Assembly: GCA_963768975.1 (NCBI GenBank)
Contig: CAVYKB010000013.1
Location: 1 to 64,000 of the forward strand
Source: CADCTB01 sp963768975
GTDB taxonomy: Bacteria > Actinomycetota > Acidimicrobiia > Acidimicrobiales > AC-14
DNA length: 64,000 bases
Reading direction: 5' to 3'
In this document: one piece after another, positions 9,952-17,785 of the stretch
Layout: each line of letters begins with the position of its first letter
How positions within the stretch are numbered: the first letter of the stretch is position 1
Made by a program: the position numbers and the translations under genes
Notes under the pieces: model-generated
Seen by the model: only the letters and a program-made list of their open reading frames with translations
Told to the model about the DNA's origin: nothing
Databases searched by the model: none

Positions 9952-11285
9952 GCGACCAGTCGTCCCCCGACCACAAGGCGGTCATCGAGGATCTCGAACG
10001 CCAGCTGGGCAAGACTCCCCGCGCCAGCCGACCTCACGAGCATGCGGTGCTGGCCTACCGGCTGGGGCTGGCCTACGCCGAGTCGCCGGCGGGCCAGCCG
10101 GCGGAGAACCTGCGCCGGGCCCTGGCCTACTACGACGTGGCCGCCGCCATCTTCGACCCCCGGTTCGAGCCGGTCCAGCACGCCCGGGTGCTCAACGCCG
10201 CCGGCGCCGCCCACCGCAGCCTGGGCGATCGGCGCAAGGCGGCCGACCTGTTCGAGAAGGCCGTCGCCCTCTTCGCCGAGGGCGGCACCGACAACGAGCG
10301 GGCCGCGGCCTACAACAACCTCGGCCTGTGCCGCACCGAGATGGGCCAGCCCGACGCCGGCGTCGAGGCCTTCAACGCCGCCATCAAGCTGTTCGACACC
10401 TACACCGACGAGGGCAAGCGGGGCGTCATGTCCACGCTGCACAACCGGGGCCAGGCCCACACCGCCCTGGGTACCGAGGCGGGGCTCGAGGCGGCACTCG
10501 CCGACTTCGAGGAAGCCCGGGGCATGATCGACCCCGAGGAGAACCCCCTCCATTATGGGATGGTCGAGCACAGCGTGGGGGTGACGTGCAGCGCGCTGGC
10601 CAAGCTCTCCGAGGACGGGCGGTCGTCATTCCTCCAGGAGGCGATCCGGGCCTTCAACAATTCCCTCCAGGTCTTCACCCGCACCGCCTTCCCGTACTAC
10701 TACGCTCTGGTGAAGCACAACCTCGGGTTGGCGCATGAGTCCCAGGGCGGCACGGCCAACCTGCGCCGGGCCCTCGCCAGCTTCGAGGACGCTCTCGCCG
10801 TCTTCGACACCCGCCTGCACGCCGAGGCATGGAAGACGGCCTTCGCCAGCCTGGACCGGGTCGAGAAGCAGCTCAAAGCCACCGATGCCAAGAGCCGCAT
10901 CGACCACTGGGCCGCCCTCCTCGCCGTCGCCGGCCTCGAGGAGCGGACGGTGCTCGTCCGCGAGCGCATGTTCCGGCTCCTCGCCCTTCCCGAGCCCCGG
11001 CGCACGACCACGGTGGCCGAAGTGGCACGGGCCGTCGGCCTGTTGGGCTATGACGAGGGCCGCAAGGTCTACGAGAGCATCATGAAGCTGGTGATCGAGC
11101 TGCCCCAGGAGACCCAGAGCGTGTCGCTGCGGGCCATCATCGAGGGCCACCGCAGCATCGAGGATCTCGAGGTCCGCGAGGACGCCGACCGGGCCCTCGA
11201 CCAGGCCATCGGCGACGCCCTCGGCGGTCCGCAGCGGGTCGCGGTCCGGGACTTTCTCGAGGGCGAAGGGTGGGAGCGGCCATGA
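9948..11285 (+). CDS. Tetratricopeptide-repeat protein of the hydrogenase operon
   Basis: 445 residues. TPR-like helix pairs run from about residue 28 to 310, for example AYRLGLAYAESP, VLNAAGAAHRSLGDRRKAAD, AAAYNNLGLCRTEMGQPDAG and YALVKHNLGLAHESQGG. The C-terminal 120 residues are helical without repeats. TPR solenoids bind protein partners, so this is probably a scaffold or chaperone for hydrogenase assembly; TPR genes are commonly reported in group 1h loci. It is coupled to both neighbours by ATGA overlaps. Confidence 0.88.
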   Translation: MSDQSSPDHKAVIEDLERQLGKTPRASRPHEHAVLAYRLGLAYAESPAGQPAENLRRALAYYDVAAAIFDPRFEPVQHARVLNAAGAAHRSLGDRRKAADLFEKAVALFAEGGTDNERAAAYNNLGLCRTEMGQPDAGVEAFNAAIKLFDTYTDEGKRGVMSTLHNRGQAHTALGTEAGLEAALADFEEARGMIDPEENPLHYGMVEHSVGVTCSALAKLSEDGRSSFLQEAIRAFNNSLQVFTRTAFPYYYALVKHNLGLAHESQGGTANLRRALASFEDALAVFDTRLHAEAWKTAFASLDRVEKQLKATDAKSRIDHWAALLAVAGLEERTVLVRERMFRLLALPEPRRTTTVAEVARAVGLLGYDEGRKVYESIMKLVIELPQETQSVSLRAIIEGHRSIEDLEVREDADRALDQAIGDALGGPQRVAVRDFLEGEGWERP

Positions 11286-11722
11286 GCGCGTCGGCGCTCG
11301 ACACCACACGGGAGTTCATCGACTCCGTGGTCTGGGGCGAGCACGGCAAAGTCTGGAGCCTGATGGGCATCGAGGCCCGGACGACCGTACTCAAGGTCGC
11401 CTCCGACCGGGGGATGGACGAAGCGCTGGTCGCCCGCCTGCGCGACGGCACCGCTGTCGCCGCCGAGCGCGACGAGTTCCTGATGGACCTCATCGCCGGC
11501 CTGCGCGCCGACCTGGCCGGCAACGACCTCGACGCCCTCGAGTACGAGGAGGACGCCCAACCGCCCGAGCCGGGGCGGGCGCGCGTCGTCATCTCGGTGC
11601 CGGTGGCCATCGGGTTCGGCGGTAGTCTGCCGGTCGCATCGGTGGAGCTGGCAGAGGAATCGTCGACGAGCGGGGAGCCCGAGTGGAGGGTTCAGCGGCT
11701 GGTGCCGCAGGTGAGCAAGTGA
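11282..11722 (+). CDS. Hypothetical protein of the hydrogenase operon
   Basis: 146 residues. The first half is helical (TREFIDSVVWGEHGKVWSLM, RDEFLMDLIAGLRADLAGND). The second half is strand-rich (ARVVISVPVAIGFGGSLPVA, EWRVQRLVPQ), which suggests a small alpha+beta domain. No signal peptide or metal motif is seen. The ATG at 11282 overlaps the TPR stop (ATGA) and the stop overlaps the next GTG (GTGA). I do not recognise the family; the location implies a hydrogenase-related role. Confidence 0.72.
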   Translation: MSASALDTTREFIDSVVWGEHGKVWSLMGIEARTTVLKVASDRGMDEALVARLRDGTAVAAERDEFLMDLIAGLRADLAGNDLDALEYEEDAQPPEPGRARVVISVPVAIGFGGSLPVASVELAEESSTSGEPEWRVQRLVPQVSK

Positions 11723-12543
11723 GCGAGCAGCCCACGGAGGTGCCGGCGCCGGCACAGCCGCCCCCGCCGGCACCGCCGGCGCCGGCGGGCGGGCAGCCCC
11801 GTACGAGTGCCACCGGGTTTCCGGGACTGGAGACCGAGACGGTCGAGCGGTACGGGCGGCCGATGCGCGTCTTCCCGGTCGCCGTCTCGGCCGAGGCGAT
11901 GGCGCTGGCCTGGGCCAACCAGGAGGACGCCCCGCAGGGGGCCACGGTGGTGGTCGACCACGAGATCCGGGCCAGTGGCCTGCACGGCCGGCTGTGGACC
12001 GTGCCGGCGACCGACTCGCTGGCGTGCTCCGTGGTCCTCCGGCCCACCGTGGCGGTGGAGAACGCCGACAGCGCCTGGTTGGTGGCCGCCCTCGCCGCGG
12101 CCGAAGGGGCGCAGGCCGTCAGCGGCAAGGACCTGTCCACCTGGTGGCCCGATTCGGTGGTCGACTCCGGCCGGGAGCAGGTCGCCGCGGTGCGGGCCGA
12201 GGTGCAGCTGGGCCCGGGCCGGGTCAAGAGCATCATCATCACCCTTCGCTTCGACCTGCCCAAGCTCGGCATCGACGCCGACGGGAAGAACGACCTACTC
12301 GAAGCGGTCGTCCACGCCGTCGACGCCGCCACCGACGAACTTTCGAGCGGCGCAGCGGCAGCCGCCTACCAGAAGCGGTGCTCGCTGCTCGGCAACCGGG
12401 TGCTGATCCGCCTGCTGCCCAAGGGCGAGACCCGGGGCACCGCCCGCGGCGTCGACCGCGGCGCCCGCCTCGAGCTCGAGTCGGGCTCCGGCCTGATCGA
12501 GAAGATCACCGTCGACCAAGTCCGCGACATGAAGGTGGTCTAG
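11719..12543 (+). CDS. Degenerate biotin-protein ligase (BirA)-like protein
   Basis: 274 residues. A Pro/Ala-rich linker (residues 5-30) precedes a domain that follows BirA strand by strand: ATVVVDHEIRASGLHGRLWT, then LACSVVLRPTV, WWPDSVVDSG, KSIIITLRFDL and a C-terminal barrel. BirA has GRGRxGR at the first site and KWPND at the second. Here they read ASGLHGR and TWWPDS, so the adenylate loop and catalytic lysine are lost. It is therefore probably not a biotin or lipoate ligase but a repurposed fold in hydrogenase assembly. The GTG at 11719 overlaps the previous stop. It is the last gene of the operon; a strong terminator follows. Confidence 0.75.
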   Translation: MSEQPTEVPAPAQPPPPAPPAPAGGQPRTSATGFPGLETETVERYGRPMRVFPVAVSAEAMALAWANQEDAPQGATVVVDHEIRASGLHGRLWTVPATDSLACSVVLRPTVAVENADSAWLVAALAAAEGAQAVSGKDLSTWWPDSVVDSGREQVAAVRAEVQLGPGRVKSIIITLRFDLPKLGIDADGKNDLLEAVVHAVDAATDELSSGAAAAAYQKRCSLLGNRVLIRLLPKGETRGTARGVDRGARLELESGSGLIEKITVDQVRDMKVV

Positions 12544-12569
12544 CGCCCTCCACCATTGTGGAACGCGAA

Positions 12570-12602
12570 GAAGCCGCCGGCACCGTTGGCGCCGGCGGCT
12601 TC
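12570..12602 (+). terminator. Terminator of the hydrogenase operon
   Basis: AAGCCGCCGGC pairs with GCCGGCGGCTT around ACCGTTG, about 30 bp after the last stop. The minus-strand gene ends just beyond, so it may act on both strands. Confidence 0.75.
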
Positions 12603-12614
12603 CCTCACGAAACC

Positions 12615-12887
12615 TCAGTCGTAGTCGACGACCTGGACGGTGGCGCTGATGCCGACCTTGCGCTCGTCGGAGCGCAGCGGGTAGCGCATGTCACCTTCGC
12701 GCTTGAGCCGGCGGGTGACGATGTCGAACTCGGTGCCCTTCAGCTTGCTGCAGTCCTGGCGGGAGATGCGGGCCAGAGCGGCCTCCAGCTCGGGCGGGTA
12801 CGGCGGCACGGTGTTGGTGGGGTCGTGCAGCCACCCCGGCTCCACGTGGATCTCGTTGGGGCCTGTGTAGTCACGAACCAGTCCCAT
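12615..12887 (-). CDS. Small conserved hypothetical protein (90 aa)
   Basis: 90 residues. MGLVRDYTGPNEIHVEPGW begins it, with a Pro-rich turn (NTVPPYPPELEAAL), one Cys (RQDCSKLK) and a strand-rich end (KVGISATVQVVDYD). A clear GGAGGAG lies 8 bp before the ATG. No family is recognised. It is divergent from the ATPase at 12999 and convergent with the hydrogenase operon, so it may share regulation with the ATPase. Confidence 0.75.
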   Translation of the reverse strand: MGLVRDYTGPNEIHVEPGWLHDPTNTVPPYPPELEAALARISRQDCSKLKGTEFDIVTRRLKREGDMRYPLRSDERKVGISATVQVVDYD

Positions 12888-12998
12888 GTGGAACTCCTCC
12901 TCGTACGATCGGATGCCCGCGAACGGGCCTTTCGTTCTCCTGTGGGAATCATAGCTGTGGGAAGATGTCAGGAACAGACACCGCGGGAGGACTTCGGG

Positions 12999-13766
12999 AT
13001 GAAACTCGGCATCGTGGGCAAGGGCGGAGTCGGCAAGACGACACTTTCTGCGCTCATCGCTCAGGAGTACGCCGCCCGAGGCCTTCGGGTCTTGGCCATC
13101 GACACCGACTCCAACCCCAACCTGGCCTTCAGCCTGGGGCTCGACGCCGAGCAGGCCGACGACATTCCCCTCCTGCCCCGGTCGGTCGTGGTGGGCAAGG
13201 GCGGCGACGGGTCGATGACGACCGCCGAGCTCATCAACACCTACGGGGCGGTGACCCCCTCGCAAGTGACGCTCCTGCACGCCATGCGGATCACCCAAGC
13301 GGGGGCTGGCTGAACGTGCGGTAGCCACGCTGCCGTGCGCAGCATCCTGGGAGCAGCCATCGACGAGCAGGCCGACGTCACTCTTGTCGACATGGAGGCC
13401 GGGCTCGAGCACCTCAGCCGCTCCGGCGGCACGCTGGCCTACGCCGACGTCCTGCTCGTCATCATGGAGCCGAGCCGCAAGTCGATCCTCACCGCCGGCC
13501 GCACGATCGTGTTGGCCGAGGAGCTCGGCATCCCGAAGGTCTATGGCGTCGGCAACAAGGCTCAGGAGGGCGACCGCGAGTTCTTCGAAGAGGTCTGCGC
13601 CGAGTACAACGTCCCCCTCGCCGGCATCGTGCCCGCCAATGTCGACGTGATCGAGGCCGACCGTCGCGGCGAGCTGCTGGCCCCGGGCGAGGGTCAGGCC
13701 GTGCGGGACGAAGTGACCCGTATCGTCGACTTCGTCGACCACGCGTTAGTCGGCATCGGAAGCTAA
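12999..13766 (+). CDS. CooC/MinD-type ATPase with in-frame TGA at CxC (candidate selenoprotein)
   Basis: Reading through one TGA gives 255 residues. Walker A KLGIVGKGGVGKTTL is at 2-16, the acidic strand IDTDSNPN follows, and a second strand VDMEAGLEHLSR lies after the motif. TGA at 13311-13313 is codon 105 and C107 follows: G-TGA-T-C-G-S-H-A. The frame before and after is the same, and it aligns without gaps to GCLCSAHA of the paralogue at 2295. The TGA therefore sits exactly on the first Cys of the CxC metal motif. A hairpin with loop CGTGC follows at +21 to +25. If read as Sec, this is a Sec-x-Cys nickel- or metal-binding ATPase. Otherwise it is a pseudogene or a single base error. An imperfect 14-bp terminator lies downstream. 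Confidence 0.8.
13329..13343 (+). promoter_or_regulatory. Candidate bacterial SECIS hairpin
   Basis: GCTGC-CGTGC-GCAGC: a 5-bp stem with a five-base loop starting 21 nt after the in-frame TGA at 13311. Bacterial SECIS apical loops sit in about this window and carry an early G followed by U; this loop has G-U at +22/+23. The stem is short, so the evidence is supportive rather than decisive. Confidence 0.45.
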
Positions 13767-13792
13767 AGCTTCCTCGCCGAGGCAGTTGCGCT

Positions 13793-13823
13793 GAAGGGCG
13801 GCCGGCGGAGCCGGCCGCCCTTC
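13793..13823 (+). terminator. Intrinsic terminator after the ATPase gene
   Basis: A 14-bp perfect stem GAAGGGCGGCCGGC/GCCGGCCGCCCTTC with loop GGA, followed by GCCGTTCTTTCT. Confidence 0.8.
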
Positions 13824-13900
13824 GCCGTTCTTTCTGGCCGGCAGCCGGCTTGGGGCCGCCTCCAGCGGCGCACCGCGGCCGCCGGCGTGCTGGCGCGCAC

Positions 13901-13971
13901 CTAGAGACAGGCGGCCCTAGAGAGCAGCCGCGCTAGAGGGTCTTTCCATCTATAGGTCTACGACATACAAT
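13901..13971 (+). promoter_or_regulatory. Promoter with three CTAGAG repeats at 16-bp spacing
   Basis: CTAGAG occurs at 13901, 13917 and 13933, exactly 16 bp apart. Next come a -35-like TTTCCA (13943-13948), 17 bp, and TACAAT (13966-13971). The evenly spaced repeats just upstream of the -35 look like an activator site. The promoter reads into the small membrane-protein cluster. The rest of 13824-14044 shows nothing coding. Confidence 0.55.
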
Positions 13972-14044
13972 GGTCGTGATCGCCCCCCGCCGCGTCTGGC
14001 GTGGTGGGGCGGCGGGCCCGACAGTTCGGTCTCAGGAGGTATTC

Positions 14045-14293
14045 GTGGTCCTGTGGTGGCTCGGCAACATCGTCCTCATCGCGGTCGTCGCCCCGGTGTG
14101 CCTGCTCTTCCTGAATCGGGTGCTGCGCCCGGCCAAGGAGATCTACACGTACGCGGACGACATCCTCGACCACGGCGTCAAGCTCACCGGCACGCTCGAC
14201 TCGGTGCCGAAGCTGTTCCAGACCCGTGATCTGACCGCCGCTGCACGCCAGTCGGCCAGCCGTTACGGCGCCGCACTGCAGCGCATCCTCTAG
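14045..14293 (+). CDS. Small membrane-anchored protein
   Basis: 82 residues from the GTG at 14045, which has a perfect AGGAGGT about 5 bp upstream. One N-terminal membrane helix (WWLGNIVLIAVVAPVCLLFL) is followed by a cytoplasmic amphipathic tail (YADDILDHGVKLTGTLDSV, AARQSASRYGAALQRI). It resembles the first gene of the second small-protein cluster at 18821. No named family. It is the first gene of a run of five membrane-anchored proteins. Confidence 0.75.
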   Translation: MVLWWLGNIVLIAVVAPVCLLFLNRVLRPAKEIYTYADDILDHGVKLTGTLDSVPKLFQTRDLTAAARQSASRYGAALQRIL

Positions 14294-14342
14294 TCGTTAT
14301 CGCTCAACATCCGGCCCGCTACCGAGAACAAGTGAGGGAATC

Positions 14343-14657
14343 ATGGGTCCTGCAACCGTTGTAACGCTGATCGGCGTGGCCATCATCGTGGCGGCCATCG
14401 CGCTGTACCTGATCAACATCAGTCTGATCCTCAACCACGTGAGCTTCACCGTGGGCACTGTCATCATCGGCGTCAAGGCCATCGCCCAGGCGTGTGAGCC
14501 CCTTGCCCCGGTGATCCGAGACATCGCCAACAACGTGGCCGCCATCGACGAGGACCTCGAGGCCCTCGTCACCGGAGGCGAGCCGCGGCCGAAGAAGCCC
14601 TCGCACAGCCTGGCCGGCGTCGGCTACAAGCTGCTGCCGGGCACTCGCGGCTGGTAG
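14343..14657 (+). CDS. Small membrane protein
   Basis: 104 residues. One strong N-terminal membrane helix (TVVTLIGVAIIVAAIALYLI) precedes a second, weaker hydrophobic stretch (FTVGTVIIGVKAIAQAC), then a helix with AAIDEDLEALVTGG and a basic tail. RBS GTGAGGGAATC before the ATG. It lies 49 bp after its neighbour and is probably cotranscribed. A strong terminator follows. Function unknown; the tail resembles the coiled-coil segments of the proteins downstream. Confidence 0.75.
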   Translation: MGPATVVTLIGVAIIVAAIALYLINISLILNHVSFTVGTVIIGVKAIAQACEPLAPVIRDIANNVAAIDEDLEALVTGGEPRPKKPSHSLAGVGYKLLPGTRGW

Positions 14658-14684
14658 GCGCTTCCGCCACCCGGCAGTCCTGAC

Positions 14685-14716
14685 AAGGCCCCCGCACCCC
14701 TGGGTGCGGGGGCCTT
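14685..14716 (+). terminator. Intrinsic terminator
   Basis: A 15-bp perfect stem AAGGCCCCCGCACCC/GGGTGCGGGGGCCTT with a CT loop, 28 bp after the preceding stop. Confidence 0.8.
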
Positions 14717-14778
14717 GGCGCGCGCGGGGCCGCCACGAACGGTGGCAAAAAAGATGACGCAGAGCGCGGAACTGCCTA

Positions 14779-14807
14779 TTGCAACGGAGCGCGGTGGGCA
14801 ATACAGT
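14779..14807 (+). promoter_or_regulatory. Sigma70-type promoter
   Basis: TTGCAA at 14779-14784, a 17-bp spacer and TACAGT at 14802-14807, 113 bp before the ATG at 14920. Nothing else is seen in the 260-bp gap apart from the terminator. Confidence 0.55.
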
Positions 14808-14919
14808 GCCGACCACATCCAGTGGTATCCGCTCGGGCCCGCACCGCAACGCCGCAGTTCCAAGACGTCGCAAGCCGTGTGTGCGTGGGGGTCCAGCCCA
14901 ACCTATGCAGGGGGGAAGT

Positions 14920-15552
14920 ATGACGAAGCGGTGGAGGCCGGCTGATAGCCGCCCATCCACGGAGCCGGCTCAGAACCGACTTCACAGTTGGTCGGCATTC
15001 GGTGAACGGGGCCAGGCCACGTTCTCGTTGCTGATCGTGGTGGCGGTTGTGGCCGTCGCCGTGATCCTGCTCCAGCGCACGGCGTGGCACGCCGAGCACA
15101 TCAACGACAAGGCCGGCGTGATCGCCACCACCGGTGGCGGCATCAACACCGCCACCCAGGCGGTCCTCAAGCTGGGCCGCACCAACGAGCTGGCGGCCTC
15201 CATCCTGGAGACGGCCAAGCCCCTGGAGGGCAAGCTGGACGAGATCGTCCGCCTGGCCAAGTCCGTCGACGGCCTGGCCACCTCCATCAACGGCAGCGCC
15301 GGCAGCATCAACGGCACCGCCCGGGGGATCAACGGCACGGCGGGCACCATCCTCAACACCGCCCGGTCGATCAACGACGGCGTGGCCCAGATCAACGTCA
15401 ACCTGGACGAGACGCTGCGGCTGGCCAACCTGATCAAGACCGACACCGGCAACATCCTCACCGGCGCCCGCGCCGCTGACCGCAACCTGGACTGCATCGA
15501 GAACGGCACCCTCACGGGTAACGGTTCCGTGCCCGGTCCGGTGCCCTGCTAG
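14920..15552 (+). CDS. Membrane-anchored heptad-repeat protein
   Basis: 210 residues from the ATG at 14920 (GGGGGAAGT before it). A basic N-terminus precedes a membrane helix (FSLLIVVAVVAVAVILL, about 35-52). A long extracytoplasmic helix follows, built of seven-residue repeats such as SINGSAG, SINGTAR, GINGTAG and SINDGVA, then a Cys-containing end (NLDCIEN, GPVPC). The repeats predict a coiled coil resembling methyl-accepting or MCE-type stalks. It is the first of three paralogous genes in one operon. Function unknown. Confidence 0.75.
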   Translation: MTKRWRPADSRPSTEPAQNRLHSWSAFGERGQATFSLLIVVAVVAVAVILLQRTAWHAEHINDKAGVIATTGGGINTATQAVLKLGRTNELAASILETAKPLEGKLDEIVRLAKSVDGLATSINGSAGSINGTARGINGTAGTILNTARSINDGVAQINVNLDETLRLANLIKTDTGNILTGARAADRNLDCIENGTLTGNGSVPGPVPC

Positions 15553-15567
15553 GAGGAAGAGACACAC

Positions 15568-16299
15568 ATGGTTCAAGTCATGTCCTCGCCGTCCGCAGAC
15601 ATGCGGGCGACGCCCCGGCGCCGGGCCGGCGACGACCAGGCCACCTTCCTGAGCCGCTGGCTCAAGGTGTGGGTCATCCTGCTCACCGTCGTCGTGCTGG
15701 TGGTCGTGGGCTACCTCATCGTCATCACCAGCTCACTGGCATCCATCAACGGCAACCTGGCCACCGCCCAGCGGGCGGTGGTGGGCGCCGGCGGCAACGT
15801 CGTCACCCTGCCCAACCAGGTGGACCGCATCAACGGCGCCCTGAGCGGCATCGACCCCGCCCTCAAGCCCATCCCGGGCCAGGCGGATGAGATCATCGCC
15901 GCCCTGACGTCGATCAACTCCAAGCTGACCAACGTGGACTCGTCCCTCAAGGACACCGACGCCATCCTCAAGACGGTGCTCGGCACGGTCAACAACGTCA
16001 GCGGCCTGCTGATCGACGCCAACGACCCTGGTGACCGCCTGGGCGTCCAGAACATCCACCACCGCGTCGCCGCCATCAATGGCGTCGGCGGCCCCCGTCA
16101 GGGCACCGCCCGTGACGGTGGCCAGTGTGGTCCGTTCTGTACCCCCCAGAACCTCACCACGGCCCAGCAGGACTCACGGGACATCTCCCGGGTGGTCAAC
16201 ACCGGCGTGGTGCCCCACGCCGTCGCCATCTGCAAGGGCCTGAGCACCAGCCTCCTGGGCCTCCTGGGCGCAGCCACGGGTATCACGGGGTGTGGATGA
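15568..16299 (+). CDS. Membrane-anchored heptad-repeat protein
   Basis: 243 residues. One membrane helix (VWVILLTVVVLVVVGYLIVI, about 34-53), then heptad repeats (SINGNLA, RINGALSG, SINSKLT, VNNVSGL) and a C-terminal part with Cys residues (GGQCGPFCTP, AVAICKGL, ITGCG). The domain order matches its upstream neighbour, which ends 15 bp earlier. AGGAGGAAGAGA provides the ribosome site. The stop overlaps the next ATG. Probably assembles with its paralogues in the envelope; role unknown. Confidence 0.75.
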   Translation: MVQVMSSPSADMRATPRRRAGDDQATFLSRWLKVWVILLTVVVLVVVGYLIVITSSLASINGNLATAQRAVVGAGGNVVTLPNQVDRINGALSGIDPALKPIPGQADEIIAALTSINSKLTNVDSSLKDTDAILKTVLGTVNNVSGLLIDANDPGDRLGVQNIHHRVAAINGVGGPRQGTARDGGQCGPFCTPQNLTTAQQDSRDISRVVNTGVVPHAVAICKGLSTSLLGLLGAATGITGCG

Positions 16300-16946
16300 G
16301 GATGAGCCAGATCAGCCAGTTCCGACTCCGTAGGGGAGACGAGAGCGGCATCGTCGGGTTCAACCTGGCGGTGGTCATCGCCTTCGCCCTCTACGCCGTC
16401 ATCCAGCTGTCGAGAGTGGTCCTCGCGGCCACCCAGATCGACGACCGGGTGGAGGTCATCATCACCGAGGTCGGCCCCGGCTCCAACGTGTCCCGGCTCG
16501 ATGAGACCCAGAAGCTCAACGAGACGGGGCGCATGGCCGAGGAGATCCTCGTCGCCGCCCAGAACCTGTCGGCCCGGGCCGGCACGATCATCGAGACGGC
16601 CGAGAGCATCGACGGCACGGTCAGCGGCATCCTCCAGAACGCCACCGAGATCAACGGCACGGTGCGCAGCATCGACGGGATCACCCGCAACCTGCTCCCC
16701 GTCGTGCAGACCATCCACGGTGACGACAGCATGTCGGCCCAGACCGGTGGCGTCGCCGCCATCAACAAGCGGGCCGCCAACGCAACGCCGGTGGTCCAGG
16801 GCATCCAGAGCGACCTCAGCAGGGCGAACATCCTCGGGACGCTGGTCTCGGTGGACCGCCACGCAGTGGCCATCTGCAACGGCCAAGCCATCAGCCTTGT
16901 CGCCGGGCAGACCTGCTCGCCGGCGCTGGAGGCGCAGGGCCCGTAG
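16296..16946 (+). CDS. Membrane-anchored heptad-repeat protein
   Basis: 216 residues. The ATG at 16296 overlaps the previous stop (ATGA). A single membrane segment (FNLAVVIAFALYAVIQL) precedes repeats such as SIDGTVSGIL, EINGTVR and SIDGITR, and a Cys pair near the end (VAICNGQ, GQTCSP). It is the third member of the family in this operon. The conserved late motif HAVAIC(K/N)G is shared with the upstream paralogue. No known family. Confidence 0.75.
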   Translation: MRMSQISQFRLRRGDESGIVGFNLAVVIAFALYAVIQLSRVVLAATQIDDRVEVIITEVGPGSNVSRLDETQKLNETGRMAEEILVAAQNLSARAGTIIETAESIDGTVSGILQNATEINGTVRSIDGITRNLLPVVQTIHGDDSMSAQTGGVAAINKRAANATPVVQGIQSDLSRANILGTLVSVDRHAVAICNGQAISLVAGQTCSPALEAQGP

Positions 16947-16969
16947 TCCAGCTTCATCGGTAGAACGGA

Positions 16970-17000
16970 ACAGGCCCGCCGGCTCCGCCGGCGGGCCTGT
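16970..17000 (+). terminator. Intrinsic terminator
   Basis: A 14-bp stem ACAGGCCCGCCGGC/GCCGGCGGGCCTGT with loop TCC, 24 bp after the operon's last stop. The following 195 bp up to 17195 show no gene. Confidence 0.75.
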
Positions 17001-17195
17001 CCGCGTAGCAGGGCGGTTCCCGCGGACGTGGCCGCTGCGGCGCGCCCCGCCAGGTCCGACCCGGCCGCCGTCGCCGCCGCAGGCGGCCACCCTCGGGCCG
17101 GCGGCGCAGCAAGGTAACGGCGAGGGAGAGCCGGCTCCGCCGGCCGGCCGAGCGCCTTCAGCTCGCCCGAGCAGCCTCCGGCTGCGAGGGCGAAG

Positions 17196-17762
17196 CTAGA
17201 TGTGGGTGCCGATGGACTGGACGAGCTTCGTCGCCGCCGTCGCCAGCTGCGGCAGGTCCCGGCGCAGGGCGACGATGATGGCCACCATGGTGTCCCCCTT
17301 GCGCACCAGCCCCTGGCCGCCGCTCACGAACGCCTCATCGCCCGCGGACAGGCTCTGCGGGCTGGTCAACTGCTCCCGAGCCGTCTTGAAGAACGCCGGC
17401 ACGCCCGACGAGGTGATCGCCACCACGGCGACGCTCTCGTTGGCGTTCGCAGTGGGGTTGAACGAGCACACCGACCGAGCCGACTCCACCACCTGCTTGC
17501 CCGGGCTGACCCGGGTGCCGATGGCGGCCTCCACCTCGGCCTGGGTTACGAAGCCGCACGCCGGGCGCTGTGGCTTGTCGGCGGGCAGGGTCGGCACGCT
17601 GACCGTCGGCGACGGGCCGGCCACGGTGGTGTCCGCCTGAGGGCCGGCGTTTCCGCCCGACGAGCCGCCGCAGCCGGCCAGGAGCCCGGCGGACAGGACG
17701 ACCGCCGAGGCGGCGACGCCGGCGCGGCGGGACAGGCGCGGCCGACCGTTTGACGGGATCAC
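17196..17762 (-). CDS. Lipoprotein, DUF3558-like
   Basis: 188 residues. The signal peptide ends in a lipobox (AGLLAGCGG, Cys about 31), so it is a membrane-attached lipoprotein. A Thr/Pro linker leads to a domain starting with RPACGFVTQAEVEAAIG, with a second Cys in SVCSFNP and an alternating alpha-beta pattern like that of actinobacterial DUF3558 lipoproteins. The two cysteines probably form a disulfide. It is the second gene of a minus-strand pair with 17786. Function unknown. Confidence 0.8.
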   Translation of the reverse strand: MIPSNGRPRLSRRAGVAASAVVLSAGLLAGCGGSSGGNAGPQADTTVAGPSPTVSVPTLPADKPQRPACGFVTQAEVEAAIGTRVSPGKQVVESARSVCSFNPTANANESVAVVAITSSGVPAFFKTAREQLTSPQSLSAGDEAFVSGGQGLVRKGDTMVAIIVALRRDLPQLATAATKLVQSIGTHI

Positions 17763-17785
17763 GGCTGGGTGCGCTCCTTCTTCTC

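Noticed and set aside
13300..13335. Frameshift as the cause of the split ATPase
   Set aside because: The two halves are in the same frame (12999 and 13335 differ by a multiple of three), and the codons between them make the expected residues. Only the TGA interrupts.
13319..13335. Alternative hairpin CGGTAG/CTGCCG closer to the TGA
   Set aside because: Its loop (CCACG) is only about 12-16 nt from the TGA and lacks the G-U; the 13329-13343 hairpin fits the SECIS pattern better.
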